Assembly: GCF_900110105.1 (NCBI RefSeq)
Contig: NZ_FOCL01000004.1
Location: 590,495-654,494, forward strand
Reading direction: 5' to 3'
DNA from: Mucilaginibacter gossypiicola
Lineage (GTDB): Bacteria; Bacteroidota; Bacteroidia; Sphingobacteriales; Sphingobacteriaceae
DNA: 64,000 nucleotides
A model generated the notes under the pieces. That model was given only the letters and a program-made list of their open reading frames with translations, did not search any database and was not told where the DNA came from. Both the position numbers and the translations under genes were made by a program. Shown one piece after another: positions 52,082 to 60,131 of this stretch (positions within the stretch are counted from its first letter, which is position 1; each line of letters opens with the position of its first letter).

Positions 52082-52924
52082 ATGCCAATAAAAACAACGG
52101 TTATTACCGGGGCTACCTCCGGTATTGGTAAAGCAACGGCAACGGCCCTTGCTGCACAGGATCATGCGGTTTACCTGCTGGTTCGTAATATCATCAGGGG
52201 CGAGGCTGTTAAACAGGAAATAATTGATAAAACAGGTAACAAACATGTCTATGTAATTAAATGCGACCTGGCCGATCTGCAAAGCGTTCGCGAGGCGGCA
52301 GCCGGGCTTTCGCAAAAGTTGATGTCGGTTAATACGCTTATTAATAATGCCGGCGCGGGTTTCAGCGAAAGGCAGGTAAGTAAAGACGGGTTTGAAATGA
52401 CCTTTGCTGCTAATCACCTTGGACACTTTTTATTGACCCTCAGTTTGATGCCATTGCTTGAGCGCGGACAGGCGCGTATTATCAATGTAAGCTCCGAGGG
52501 GCATAAGCTTGGGAAACCCAATTTCGATGATCTGCAATCGGTGCAAAAGTACTCGTCTGTTAAGGCTTACGGAATGGCCAAGCTTTTTAACGTTTATTTT
52601 GCCCGGTCGCTTGCACAAAAGTTTGGCGATAAAGGGATCCTTGCGTTTTCCCTGCATCCCGGCGTAGTTAACAGCAGCTTTGCCGATAAACTTAGAGGAT
52701 TTGAAAAAATATTAATGAAACTGGCCCGGCCATTCATGATCACGTCCGAACAAGGGGCGGAAACATCTATCTACCTGGCCACAGCACCCCAATTGGATAA
52801 ATTTAATGGCAGCTATTTTAAAAAGAAGAAGGTTGCTAAAACAGCTGTTATTGCAAAAGATGTTGCCGCACAGGAAAAACTCTGGCAGATAAGTGAGAAA
52901 TTGATCAGTAAATCAGTTGTTTAG
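52082..52924 (+). CDS. Short-chain dehydrogenase/reductase
   Basis: A 280-aa classical SDR: NAD(P) motif 'TGATSGIGKATA' (~8-19), 'NNAGAGF' (~88-94), catalytic Ser in 'INVSSEGHKLG', 'YGMAKLFN' with the Tyr-x-x-x-Lys pair, and 'SLHPGVVNS'. The overall sequence is close to the retinol-dehydrogenase/WW-domain-oxidoreductase-like group common in bacteria. Substrate unknown. Stands alone. Confidence 0.92.
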   Translation: MPIKTTVITGATSGIGKATATALAAQDHAVYLLVRNIIRGEAVKQEIIDKTGNKHVYVIKCDLADLQSVREAAAGLSQKLMSVNTLINNAGAGFSERQVSKDGFEMTFAANHLGHFLLTLSLMPLLERGQARIINVSSEGHKLGKPNFDDLQSVQKYSSVKAYGMAKLFNVYFARSLAQKFGDKGILAFSLHPGVVNSSFADKLRGFEKILMKLARPFMITSEQGAETSIYLATAPQLDKFNGSYFKKKKVAKTAVIAKDVAAQEKLWQISEKLISKSVV

Positions 52925-52985
52925 TTTTTGTACATGGCTTTGTAATCATGAATTTACCGTGAATAATTCAATCATTTGTTTGAAA

Positions 52986-52997
52986 ATGTTGCAACAT
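52986..52997. promoter_or_regulatory. Perfect 12-base palindrome upstream of the cytochrome gene
   Basis: ATGTTGCAACAT, centred about 40 bases before the cytochrome ATG. It is a possible operator; the binding protein is unknown and a chance palindrome is possible. Confidence 0.35.
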
Positions 52998-53030
52998 TAA
53001 AATCTATAAGTTAATTTAGATGACTTAAAC

Positions 53031-53552
53031 ATGACAATTATGCTTGTTAACAAAAAACTATTAGTTACACTCGGGCTGCTATCCATAGTAGTGTTTGGCG
53101 CCATGACCACAAGTAAACCACAGGATGAAGGTTTTAAAAACCTTAAAGTATTGCCTAAAAACATTTCGGGCGAAAACCTGCATAAGGTAATGGAAGACTG
53201 GTCGCATTCGTTGGGTGTACATTGCAACTTTTGCCATGCCCGTAACGAGGAAACTAAAAAGATGGATTGGACAAGCGATGCCAAACCTGAAAAGCAAATG
53301 GCGCGTGACATGTATAAAATGATGAACAAAATTAACCAGAAGTATTTTCATGCTAAAAAAGACTCATTGGGCATGATTATGCAGAGCGGTGTTAATTGCA
53401 ATACCTGCCACCGCGGTACAGCTCACCCTGAAGTGATGGTACCTGATGGAAAAGGCCCGGGTGGCCCAGGAATGGGCCCTGGTCCGGGTGGTCAGCCAGG
53501 TCCGCCGCCGGGTGGCCCTGCTCCAGGCGCACCTGCACCAACTAAACCATAA
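53031..53552 (+). CDS. Diheme c-type cytochrome with Gly/Pro-rich tail
   Basis: A 173-aa exported protein; N-terminal hydrophobic signal/anchor ~5-25. Two heme-binding motifs are present, CNFCH (65-69) and CNTCH (123-127), with spacing and flanks ('GVHCNFCHARNEE', 'SGVNCNTCHRGTAHPEV') like the photosynthetic-reaction-centre cytochrome c subunit family (PF02276), which in non-phototrophs occurs as small periplasmic electron carriers. Methionines in 'MYKMM' and 'LGMIM' may serve as axial ligands. From ~138 onward the protein is a low-complexity Gly/Pro/Met tail. No partner oxidoreductase is adjacent. Confidence 0.88.
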   Translation: MTIMLVNKKLLVTLGLLSIVVFGAMTTSKPQDEGFKNLKVLPKNISGENLHKVMEDWSHSLGVHCNFCHARNEETKKMDWTSDAKPEKQMARDMYKMMNKINQKYFHAKKDSLGMIMQSGVNCNTCHRGTAHPEVMVPDGKGPGGPGMGPGPGGQPGPPPGGPAPGAPAPTKP

Positions 53553-53570
53553 TTGTAATCACATTATCCA

Positions 53571-53615
53571 TAAAACACAAATGCCTTTGGTAAAACCAAA
53601 GGCATTTGTGTTTTA
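53571..53615. terminator. Strong terminator after the cytochrome gene
   Basis: Perfect 20-base arms (taaaacacaaatgcctttgg and complement) with a 5-base loop and flanking A/T runs, 19 bases after the stop. The rest of the 310-base gap to 53863 is AT-rich with no further feature recognised. Confidence 0.88.
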
Positions 53616-53862
53616 TACAGGCTTAATATCTATTCGTTTTACTTTAATGACGAAATGATTTAACAAATTATGAGATTAATAGCTAATTGGGTATTCTTTT
53701 TAGGAATAATTTTAAGGTGAGTTCATGGAAAATTCATCCATTGTAACTATTTTTATACAAAATAATAATTCGTTGGTTTTATATAAAAAAACATTTTTTG
53801 TTAGTTTATTATAGCCTGATGGATTAATTATTATAACCTTTAATAATTATCATAATTAACAA

Positions 53863-54066
53863 ATGACTGCGGAGTTCCGAATCAAGCCACAGGAAGATAC
53901 TACTACATCAACAAGTTCCAGCGAATTAATGTGTCGGAACTGCAAAACCCGCTTAAGCCGTATTAAGCGGAGCGAACTTGCTAAATTTTTCCTGTTTGGC
54001 TTACCTCTCAAAAAATACATCTGTTATAAATGTTCCCGTAAAACTTACAGGTGGGTTTCTAAATAA
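53863..54066 (+). CDS. Small zinc-ribbon-like protein
   Basis: A 67-aa basic protein with two Cys pairs, C24-x2-C27 ('MCRNCKT') and C54-x2-C57 ('CYKCSRK'), 26 residues apart and separated by 'AKFFLFGLPLKKY'. This spacing suits a single zinc ribbon, possibly in contact with RNA, DNA or membrane. No named family is recognised. Independent gene with AT-rich surroundings. Confidence 0.75.
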   Translation: MTAEFRIKPQEDTTTSTSSSELMCRNCKTRLSRIKRSELAKFFLFGLPLKKYICYKCSRKTYRWVSK

Positions 54067-54142
54067 CATTTAATATTTCCTGCCGCTTTTATAAGCATCT
54101 GGCATATGATAAGTTTTTGGATAAATCAATTACATTTGTTTT

Positions 54143-55627
54143 ATGCAGAAAATATTGGTTGCCAACCGGGGTGAAATTGCCTTGCGGATTATGCGCTCTG
54201 CGCGCGAAATGGGTATTAAAACCGTTGCTGTGTATTCAGATGCGGATAGAGATGCTTTACATGTGCGCTATGCCGATGAGGCTATAAACATAGGAGCGGC
54301 TCCTTCCAGTCAATCTTATCTTGTTGGTGAAAAGATCATAAATGCCTGCAAGCAAACCGGCGCAGAAGGGATACATCCCGGATATGGATTTTTAAGTGAA
54401 AACGCCGGTTTCGCCCGACTGGTGAGGGATTCGGGACTTATTCTTATCGGCCCTTCGCCAGAAGCTATGGAAATAATGGGTAACAAGCTATCTGCTAAAA
54501 GTGCGGCGCTTAAATACAATATCCCCATGGTACCCGGAACGGAGGAAGCCATTACCGACGTGAATGAAGCCAAGAGGCGGGCCATTGAAGTGGGGTTCCC
54601 GATATTGATCAAAGCAGCTGCAGGTGGTGGTGGTAAAGGGATGCGCATTGTTGAAAGCGCCGGAGACTTTGAAGAACAGATGCAGTTGGCGGTTTCTGAA
54701 GCTACATCTGCCTTTGGTGATGGTTCCGTTTTCATTGAGCGCTATGTTTCATCCCCCAAGCATATCGAGATCCAGGTTCTTGGCGATACACATGGTAATA
54801 TTGTGCACCTGTTTGAGCGCGACTGTTCGGTACAACGAAGGCATCAAAAAGTAATTGAAGAGGCGCCGTCATCAATATTAACGCCTGAAATAAGGGAAAA
54901 AATGGGGCGTTGCGCAGTTGATGTGGCCCGCTCTGTTAACTATACCGGGGCCGGTACTGTTGAGTTTATCATGGATGAGGCGCTGAATTTTTATTTCCTG
55001 GAGATGAATACCCGCTTACAAGTTGAACACCCTGTAACTGAAATGATAACCGGTATTGACCTGGTAAAAGAGCAAATCAAAATAGCCAGGGGCGAGGCTA
55101 TCAGCTTTAAGCAGGAGGATTTAACGATTCGCGGTCATGCTGTTGAACTTCGTGTTTATGCCGAAGATCCTGCTAATAATTTTTTGCCGGATATCGGCAC
55201 CCTGCAAACATACGTAACACCCAAGGGGCCCGGTGTACGGGTTGACGATGGCTTTGAGCAAGGTATGGAAATTCCAATTTATTACGACCCGATGATAGCC
55301 AAGCTCATAACTTATGCAGATACGCGTGCCGAAGCTATTGACCGTATGGTAAGGGCTATTGACGAATATCAAATCACCGGTATTACAACCACGCTTGGTT
55401 TCGGGCGCTTTGTGATGGAACATGAGGCTTTTACTTCGGGCAATTTTGACACTCATTTTGTAAAAAAATATTTTACCCCCGAAGTACTGCAGGAAAGCTA
55501 CGAGGATGAAGCGATAATAGCTGCAATGGTAATGGAACTGCTGCTGAGTAAAAAGAAGGTTTCCATTACTGCGCCGGCCGAGACAGTTGAGGCCAGCAAC
55601 TGGATTAAGAACAGGAAACAGATTTAA
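54143..55627 (+). CDS. accC: Biotin carboxylase (acetyl/propionyl-CoA carboxylase type)
   Basis: A 494-aa ATP-grasp enzyme that carboxylates biotin on a carrier protein with ATP and bicarbonate. 'KILVANRGEIALRIMRSARE' (3-22), 'HPGYGFLSENAGFA' (~73-86), glycine loop 'KAAAGGGGKGMR' (~159-170), 'FERDCSVQRRHQKVIEEAPS' and 'FLEMNTRLQVEHPVTE' with active-site Arg/Glu residues. It is longer than E. coli AccC (about 450) by a C-terminal tail, as in biotin-carboxylase subunits of propionyl-CoA-type carboxylases. No biotin carrier or carboxyltransferase gene is in the window, so the acyl-CoA partner cannot be assigned. Its stop overlaps the Nudix gene stop by four bases. Confidence 0.92.
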   Translation: MQKILVANRGEIALRIMRSAREMGIKTVAVYSDADRDALHVRYADEAINIGAAPSSQSYLVGEKIINACKQTGAEGIHPGYGFLSENAGFARLVRDSGLILIGPSPEAMEIMGNKLSAKSAALKYNIPMVPGTEEAITDVNEAKRRAIEVGFPILIKAAAGGGGKGMRIVESAGDFEEQMQLAVSEATSAFGDGSVFIERYVSSPKHIEIQVLGDTHGNIVHLFERDCSVQRRHQKVIEEAPSSILTPEIREKMGRCAVDVARSVNYTGAGTVEFIMDEALNFYFLEMNTRLQVEHPVTEMITGIDLVKEQIKIARGEAISFKQEDLTIRGHAVELRVYAEDPANNFLPDIGTLQTYVTPKGPGVRVDDGFEQGMEIPIYYDPMIAKLITYADTRAEAIDRMVRAIDEYQITGITTTLGFGRFVMEHEAFTSGNFDTHFVKKYFTPEVLQESYEDEAIIAAMVMELLLSKKKVSITAPAETVEASNWIKNRKQI

Positions 55628-56085
55628 TAATTATTCATATCAGCCAATTCATCTATAAAGGCTGCCTGTGCCGGGTTGATTTTTATTTTTGCAGTTGCTA
55701 TATCAAACCATTCGCCGCGGTCAATTTCATCAAAAGTTTGTTTTTTGCCTGAGCGTGGCGGCCATTCTATTTCAAATGTATTGCTTTTGATGTCTTCAGA
55801 ATTGATGTTGCCCTCTACCGCCCAGGCCTGTACTGTTTTACCTCCCTTTTGTTTGATTGGGCTCAACGCTACAAAATCTCCTGTTATTTCATGCCCGGTT
55901 TCTTCCTGAAATTCACGTTTTGCTGCTGCGAGGGGATCTTCATCTATTTCGTATTCGCCTTTGGGTACCGACCATGAGCCGTCGTCTTTGTTTTTAAAAA
56001 ATGGTCCGCCCGGATGCACAAGAAATACCTGTAAATCCTGAGCTGATTTTCGATGCAATAAGATCCCGGCACTTTGCTTTGGCAT
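55624..56085 (-). CDS. Nudix hydrolase
   Basis: A 153-aa protein with an intact Nudix box: G-x5-E-x7-R-E-F-Q-E-E-T-G starting at 'GEYEIDEDPL' (~43-52) and ending 'REFQEETGHE'. The N-terminus 'AGILLHRKSAQDLQVFLVHP' and the 'SVPKGE' motif suggest the bacterial group related to diadenosine polyphosphate or NTP hydrolases; a specific substrate cannot be stated. It converges with the biotin carboxylase gene, sharing TTAA at the stops. Confidence 0.92.
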   Translation of the reverse strand: MPKQSAGILLHRKSAQDLQVFLVHPGGPFFKNKDDGSWSVPKGEYEIDEDPLAAAKREFQEETGHEITGDFVALSPIKQKGGKTVQAWAVEGNINSEDIKSNTFEIEWPPRSGKKQTFDEIDRGEWFDIATAKIKINPAQAAFIDELADMNNY

Positions 56086-56174
56086 GTTTAAGATTTAAAG
56101 GCAAGTTAATGAAAGCCTTAATTATAATTGTTATTTTTGGTTACAAACACCCCAAACCGATATACAATTTTATT

Positions 56175-56672
56175 ATGGCAGACGACAGATGGAGCAAATT
56201 CAAAGTAACAGCTGATGTTGACACAGATGTACGCAGTATGTATGAAGCCTGGGCTACTCCCGAAGGCCTGGAAACATGGTTTTTACGCAAAGCAGACTTT
56301 TTTGCCATAGCTGGTCGCCAGCGCGAGCCACAGGAGTTTATCAAAAAAGAGGATACTTATACATGGTATTGGCATGGATATGATGATACTACTATTGAAA
56401 GTGGCCAGGTATTGGAAGCCAACGGTGTGGATGTTGTAAAATTTACTTTCACGGGAGGTACTGTAGTTAGCGTTTCCATAACCTGCAAATTGGGTATTGT
56501 TATTGTTGAACTGCTGCAGGAAAATATCCCGGAAGAAGCTGATCCCGAAAAAAATCTTTATGTACAATGCCAGCTTGGCTGGACATTTTATCTGGCCAAC
56601 CTCAAATCGGTGTTGGAAGGCGGCAAGGATCTTCGCAATAAGCGTAAAGATCTGTTCTCGAGTTTCAAATAA
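56175..56672 (+). CDS. SRPBCC/AHSA1-like START-fold protein
   Basis: A 165-aa protein; ATG 56175 (MADDRWSKF) is chosen because the upstream extension runs through the Nudix promoter region and has no domain. The pattern 'VRSMYEAWATPEGLETWFLR' near the N-terminus, central strands 'TYTWYWHGYDDT' and 'VVKFTFTGGTVVSVSITC', and the long C-terminal helix 'LGWTFYLANLKSVLEGGKDL' are typical of the AHSA1/START-like fold, which binds hydrophobic ligands. Actual ligand unknown. Cytoplasmic. Confidence 0.85.
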   Translation: MADDRWSKFKVTADVDTDVRSMYEAWATPEGLETWFLRKADFFAIAGRQREPQEFIKKEDTYTWYWHGYDDTTIESGQVLEANGVDVVKFTFTGGTVVSVSITCKLGIVIVELLQENIPEEADPEKNLYVQCQLGWTFYLANLKSVLEGGKDLRNKRKDLFSSFK

Positions 56673-56758
56673 TTTCATTTACTGCTGACAAACCATACTA
56701 TAAAATGTTATAGCTTTGGTGGCAATCAAAATAGCCCTTTCAATGGGCCGGGAGGCAT

Positions 56759-57343
56759 ATGTTTACAGGAATTATAGAAACTTTAGGTAAGATCACCGAT
56801 CTGCAACAGGAAAAAGGGAACCTTAATATTACTGTCGAATCAGCTATATCGCATGAGCTTAAGATTGATCAATCGGTAGCGCACAATGGCGTTTGTCTTA
56901 CTGTAGTTGCTTTGGCCGATGGCTTGCACGTAGTGACCGCTATTGAAGAAACTCTAAATAAAACCAATCTTTCCCATCTCAAAGTTGGCGATCCGGTAAA
57001 CCTGGAGCGCTGTATGCAAATGAACGCCCGGCTTGACGGCCATATTGTTCAGGGCCATGTTGACCAGGTAGCCATTTGCACAGCCTTTAAAGAACTCGAC
57101 GGCAGTTGGGAGTATACCTTTGAATATGATGCAGCAAGCGGTAACGTAACCGTAGAGAAAGGCTCTATCTGCGTAAATGGCATCAGTCTTACTGTTGTTA
57201 ATTCACATGCTAACAGTTTCTCGGTAGCTATTATTCCATACACGTTTGAGCACACCAACCTGCACAATGTGCAAGTTGGTAGCCAGGTTAACCTTGAGTT
57301 TGATATCATAGGCAAATACGTTGCCCGCTTAATGCAACGCTAA
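56759..57343 (+). CDS. ribE: Riboflavin synthase, alpha subunit
   Basis: A 194-aa enzyme converting two 6,7-dimethyl-8-ribityllumazines into riboflavin. Two lumazine-binding repeats: the first starts at 'MFTGIIETLGKI' with 'VAHNGVCLTV'; the second starts at 'MNARLDGHIVQGHVDQVA' with 'ICVNGISLTVV'. C-terminal 'VNLEFDIIGKYVARL' is conserved. No other rib genes are adjacent, and I see no FMN riboswitch in the 86 bases upstream. Its stop overlaps the convergent TPR gene stop by four bases. Confidence 0.96.
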   Translation: MFTGIIETLGKITDLQQEKGNLNITVESAISHELKIDQSVAHNGVCLTVVALADGLHVVTAIEETLNKTNLSHLKVGDPVNLERCMQMNARLDGHIVQGHVDQVAICTAFKELDGSWEYTFEYDAASGNVTVEKGSICVNGISLTVVNSHANSFSVAIIPYTFEHTNLHNVQVGSQVNLEFDIIGKYVARLMQR

Positions 57344-58482
57344 ATCCCTAACGATTTAATTCGCTCTTTTGAGTAGGCGATATAAGTTTTTTGTGAATCC
57401 TTTGGTTTGCTTGCCAGGTATTTTTTATAATACTTAATGGCTATTCGTTTATTCTTCAATTCGGTATCATACAGCGTGGCAAGCGCATAATAAGTGATAG
57501 CATCGGGCTTATACAGTAAGCTTTTCTGATATGCTTCAATAGCGCTTTTAAGCTGATGCAGGTGGTCGTACGAATCACCTTTTTCGCTGTAATAGGAGCT
57601 TACACCGGTAGATATAGCTTGTTCAATTGCTCTATCTAAATATATAATAGCTTTTGTATTGTTATGCAAGGCTTTGTAGCTCATGGCCGTGTAATAGAAG
57701 GATGATTCTGTACCCAGATTGGCATCTTCCATTATCTTGAAAGTTTTGATGGATTCCTGATAGTTAGCAGTCATGTAATAGGAGGTGCCCAGCATAAACA
57801 CAATACTGGTGGCTTGTTCTCCTGCATCCATTAGTTTTTTGGCAATGGTAACAGTTACCAGGTATCTTTTTAAGGCGTATGATGCTTGTGCCTTGCCTTT
57901 CAGGAGCAACAGGTTGGCCGTGTCGGCAACCAAGGCTTTATCAATAATATTTTCGGCATTACTATATAGTTTAAGGTTGATGTAAAAGGAAGACAAATCA
58001 TAAGCAACATCAGGATTAAGCGGATTGATTTTGTTGGCTTTTTGAAGGTATACCGTACTCCCTTCTATATCACCTATGTTTTGCGACAGATCTGCCAGCT
58101 GTTTATATACATCAAAGTTAGTAGTATCCTTCAACAAAATCTTATTTACATATATCAGCGCTTTTTTATTATTGCCACGCCTTTTTATGATCTCGCTCAT
58201 GTTATATAAGTTAGTAAGGCTTGTGGTATCGGCATCATAAATTCGTTGATAGTAATTTTCGGCATCAGGCAGGCGTGAGGCCATTTTTGATGTATAAGCC
58301 AGTTTGGCTAATACTTTTAGATCCGTAACGGGTTCAGGATATGTTTTTTTGAGATAATCGGCAGCGTCTGCAAAACGTTGGTCTTGATAATAATCGAGCA
58401 GGAGCGAATCATTGGGCGGCTGTTGAGCACATAACTGCAATACTGAAAAGATAAGGAATAAGGTTGTTAATAGGTTTTTCAT
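57340..58482 (-). CDS. Exported TPR repeat protein
   Basis: A 380-aa protein with signal peptide 1-19. About eight to nine tetratricopeptide-like units follow, e.g. 'SRLPDAENYYQRIYDADTTS', 'NNKKALIYVNKILLKD', 'GDIEGSTVYLQKANKINPLN', 'LKSAIEAYQKSLLYKPDAIT'. TPR solenoids mediate protein contacts; partner unknown, probably periplasmic or outer-membrane associated. A dyad lies directly before the start codon. Confidence 0.88.
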   Translation of the reverse strand: MKNLLTTLFLIFSVLQLCAQQPPNDSLLLDYYQDQRFADAADYLKKTYPEPVTDLKVLAKLAYTSKMASRLPDAENYYQRIYDADTTSLTNLYNMSEIIKRRGNNKKALIYVNKILLKDTTNFDVYKQLADLSQNIGDIEGSTVYLQKANKINPLNPDVAYDLSSFYINLKLYSNAENIIDKALVADTANLLLLKGKAQASYALKRYLVTVTIAKKLMDAGEQATSIVFMLGTSYYMTANYQESIKTFKIMEDANLGTESSFYYTAMSYKALHNNTKAIIYLDRAIEQAISTGVSSYYSEKGDSYDHLHQLKSAIEAYQKSLLYKPDAITYYALATLYDTELKNKRIAIKYYKKYLASKPKDSQKTYIAYSKERIKSLGI

Positions 58483-58515
58483 AACTAATTATTTAGTTAA
58501 ACTAAGTTATTAGTT
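58483..58515 (-). promoter_or_regulatory. Palindromic operator-like site before the TPR gene
   Basis: Arms 58483-58498 (aactaattatttagtt) and 58500-58515 (aactaagttattagtt) are inverted with two mismatches. They begin at the base next to the start codon, so this would block translation or transcription if bound or folded. Confidence 0.45.
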
Positions 58516-58593
58516 ATGGGTGGGAATTCCAAATCTGAAACAATTTTTTATTAGGGTGGTTAGATTTATAAGTAATACTTAAAACCACACATT

Positions 58594-58881
58594 ATGGATA
58601 AGTTAAAGAAATTTGGACTGATGGAAAAAATTGTCCATGAATTGGAAGACCTCAAGAATAGCCAACAGGCTATCATTGCTAAGTTAACTAAAATAGAAGT
58701 TGATAATATCGAGCTCGGTGACAAACGCCTTGAAAAGGACCTGCCAGATATGCACCAGCGGGTATCAGACAACCTGGATACTATTACAGCCATCCTCGAA
58801 GATTTTGCCAATCAGACTGCCAGCTACAGCAATAGCAATAACATAGCAGCACTGAAAGAACAGGAAGCTTTAGGGAAATAA
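58594..58881 (+). CDS. Small coiled-coil protein
   Basis: A 95-aa acidic, highly helical protein with heptad-like spacing ('VHELEDLKNSQQAIIAKLTK', 'MHQRVSDNLDTITAILEDF'), no cysteine, no membrane segment. No known family. Followed at once by a strong terminator, which supports a real monocistronic gene. Confidence 0.75.
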   Translation: MDKLKKFGLMEKIVHELEDLKNSQQAIIAKLTKIEVDNIELGDKRLEKDLPDMHQRVSDNLDTITAILEDFANQTASYSNSNNIAALKEQEALGK

Positions 58882-58919
58882 AAAAGAAAACTCCCCGGGA
58901 ACCGGGGAGTTTTCTTTTT
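58881..58919. terminator. Strong hairpin terminator
   Basis: Perfect 18-base arms (aaaaagaaaactccccgg and complement) with a 3-base loop, starting at the last base of the coiled-coil gene. Ends in a T run on both strands, so it may also stop the convergent small ORF at 58942-59073. Confidence 0.92.
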
Positions 58920-58941
58920 GAAGTTATCTTCAAAATTTAAA

Positions 58942-59073
58942 TCAACGATTTTCTTTTCTCAGCTGAAATAGATTTTCGACGTCTTCGTGTTTAATGAAAT
59001 CTCCCATCGCAATCTCTTGGTCGGCAGTGGTTAATTGCTCATCATAATCTATTTCCTCCATTTCATCTTTCAT
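58942..59073 (-). CDS. Small acidic ORF (43 aa), antitoxin-like
   Basis: Starts MKDEMEEIDYDEQLTTADQE, followed by IAMGDFIKHEDVENLFQLRK and ENR. The stretch 'EIAMGDFIKHEDVENL' resembles the C-terminal part of small antitoxins in which a '.EI..G.f..hE.V' segment contacts the toxin. No toxin ORF is adjacent. It starts 29 bases after the stop of the 330-aa gene on the same strand, and a terminator follows it, both favouring a real gene. Weak similarity only; could be an orphan antitoxin or an unrelated peptide. Confidence 0.5.
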   Translation of the reverse strand: MKDEMEEIDYDEQLTTADQEIAMGDFIKHEDVENLFQLRKENR

Positions 59074-59102
59074 AATACTAATATAGTGAATGAAAGATTT
59101 AT

Positions 59103-60095
59103 TTACTGGTACTGAATATAAATAGGAGCAGGCTTCAAACTCAACACCTCTTTCGGAGTAAGCATCCGGTGCGGCTCATTCTTAATGTCGTTTTTATAGA
59201 ACAATTTAAAGCCTGTAAACTGAACAGGCTCTTCAGAAATGAAGTATTTGTAAGTCCCTTTTTTTAGTTCCGGGCCACCCCACCCATCCATATCCATTAC
59301 TACCTGAACTTCGGGCCTTAATTTAATATCCTTATAATTGGTTACCATGCGTTTGGTAAAGCGATGAACCACAAATATTTTGGGCGGCAGGTCGTTCTTT
59401 TTTACCAGCTTGGCTAAATAACCCGTTACGTAATTAATATCATCGGCATCAAATGTGCCTATACGTTTTCCGGGTACACTGCCTTCTTTCATAGAAAATT
59501 CCGGGTCGATACCTAAATGTACGTTTGGCATCTTCATGTATTTCTCCAGCAAAGGCAATTCGGTTTGTACCGTGCTGAAGCCAACCTGTATATCCAGAAA
59601 TACAAGCGCGTTGATGCTTTTTGCCCAGCTGATCACGGTATCTATCTGGCTAAAGGGCATGCGCAGGTTATGTAAACCATTACGACCTGCATCAGCCTGT
59701 GCAGTTACGCAGATATAGTGGAGAGCCGGTACCACATTGGTAGCGGTATCGGCTTTTTCCCAGTTTTTTACCTCTTCCTTTAATTTATTGAGCATGGTTT
59801 TGCGTGGGTATTGGCCCAGTACGCCCATGTTTTTAGAATAAAGATTGCCATAAAACGCCACAATGCGGTTAAACGGCAAAATAGCGCCGGGCAGGGGATA
59901 TTCTTTTGTTTTTACCGGCCAGCGACCACTTTTATCACCGTTGGCCAGTTTTTTCATCAATGAATCGTACTTTAAAGTATCCAGCATTGACGATTTTGCA
60001 GCCGTATCACGGAAGTGTTTACGGGTTGAGGCACAAGCCGAATTAGTAACGGCAATAGAAATAAACAGGGCTAAAGCAGAAATTGTCCTTTTCAA
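59103..60095 (-). CDS. Hypothetical exported TIM-barrel-like protein
   Basis: A 330-aa protein with signal peptide ~1-21. Segments such as 'RIVAFYGNLYSKNMGVLGQY', 'ALHYICVTAQADAG', 'ALVFLDIQVGFSTV', 'VHLGIDPEFSMKEG' and 'KIFVVHRFTKRMV' alternate strands and helices in the manner of a glycoside-hydrolase-like barrel. The acidic residues in 'LDIQVG' and 'IDPEFS' would be candidate catalytic positions (inference). No family name is recognised. Its Cys at ~20 is not in a good lipobox. Confidence 0.72.
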   Translation of the reverse strand: MKRTISALALFISIAVTNSACASTRKHFRDTAAKSSMLDTLKYDSLMKKLANGDKSGRWPVKTKEYPLPGAILPFNRIVAFYGNLYSKNMGVLGQYPRKTMLNKLKEEVKNWEKADTATNVVPALHYICVTAQADAGRNGLHNLRMPFSQIDTVISWAKSINALVFLDIQVGFSTVQTELPLLEKYMKMPNVHLGIDPEFSMKEGSVPGKRIGTFDADDINYVTGYLAKLVKKNDLPPKIFVVHRFTKRMVTNYKDIKLRPEVQVVMDMDGWGGPELKKGTYKYFISEEPVQFTGFKLFYKNDIKNEPHRMLTPKEVLSLKPAPIYIQYQ

Positions 60096-60131
60096 ATTTT
60101 AAGATTTTGACTTAATTAGCAATATCTGTGC

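Noticed and set aside
54131..54138. TACATTTG before the biotin carboxylase as promoter of a leaderless mRNA
   Set aside because: The match is good but the start would fall on the ATG, and no TTTG lies at the right distance; not supported enough.
56001..56174. Upstream extension of the SRPBCC gene
   Set aside because: It overlaps the start region of the Nudix gene and adds no domain; ATG 56175 gives the normal family length.
56673..56758. FMN riboswitch before riboflavin synthase
   Set aside because: The gap is only 86 bases and I cannot find the conserved RFN core.
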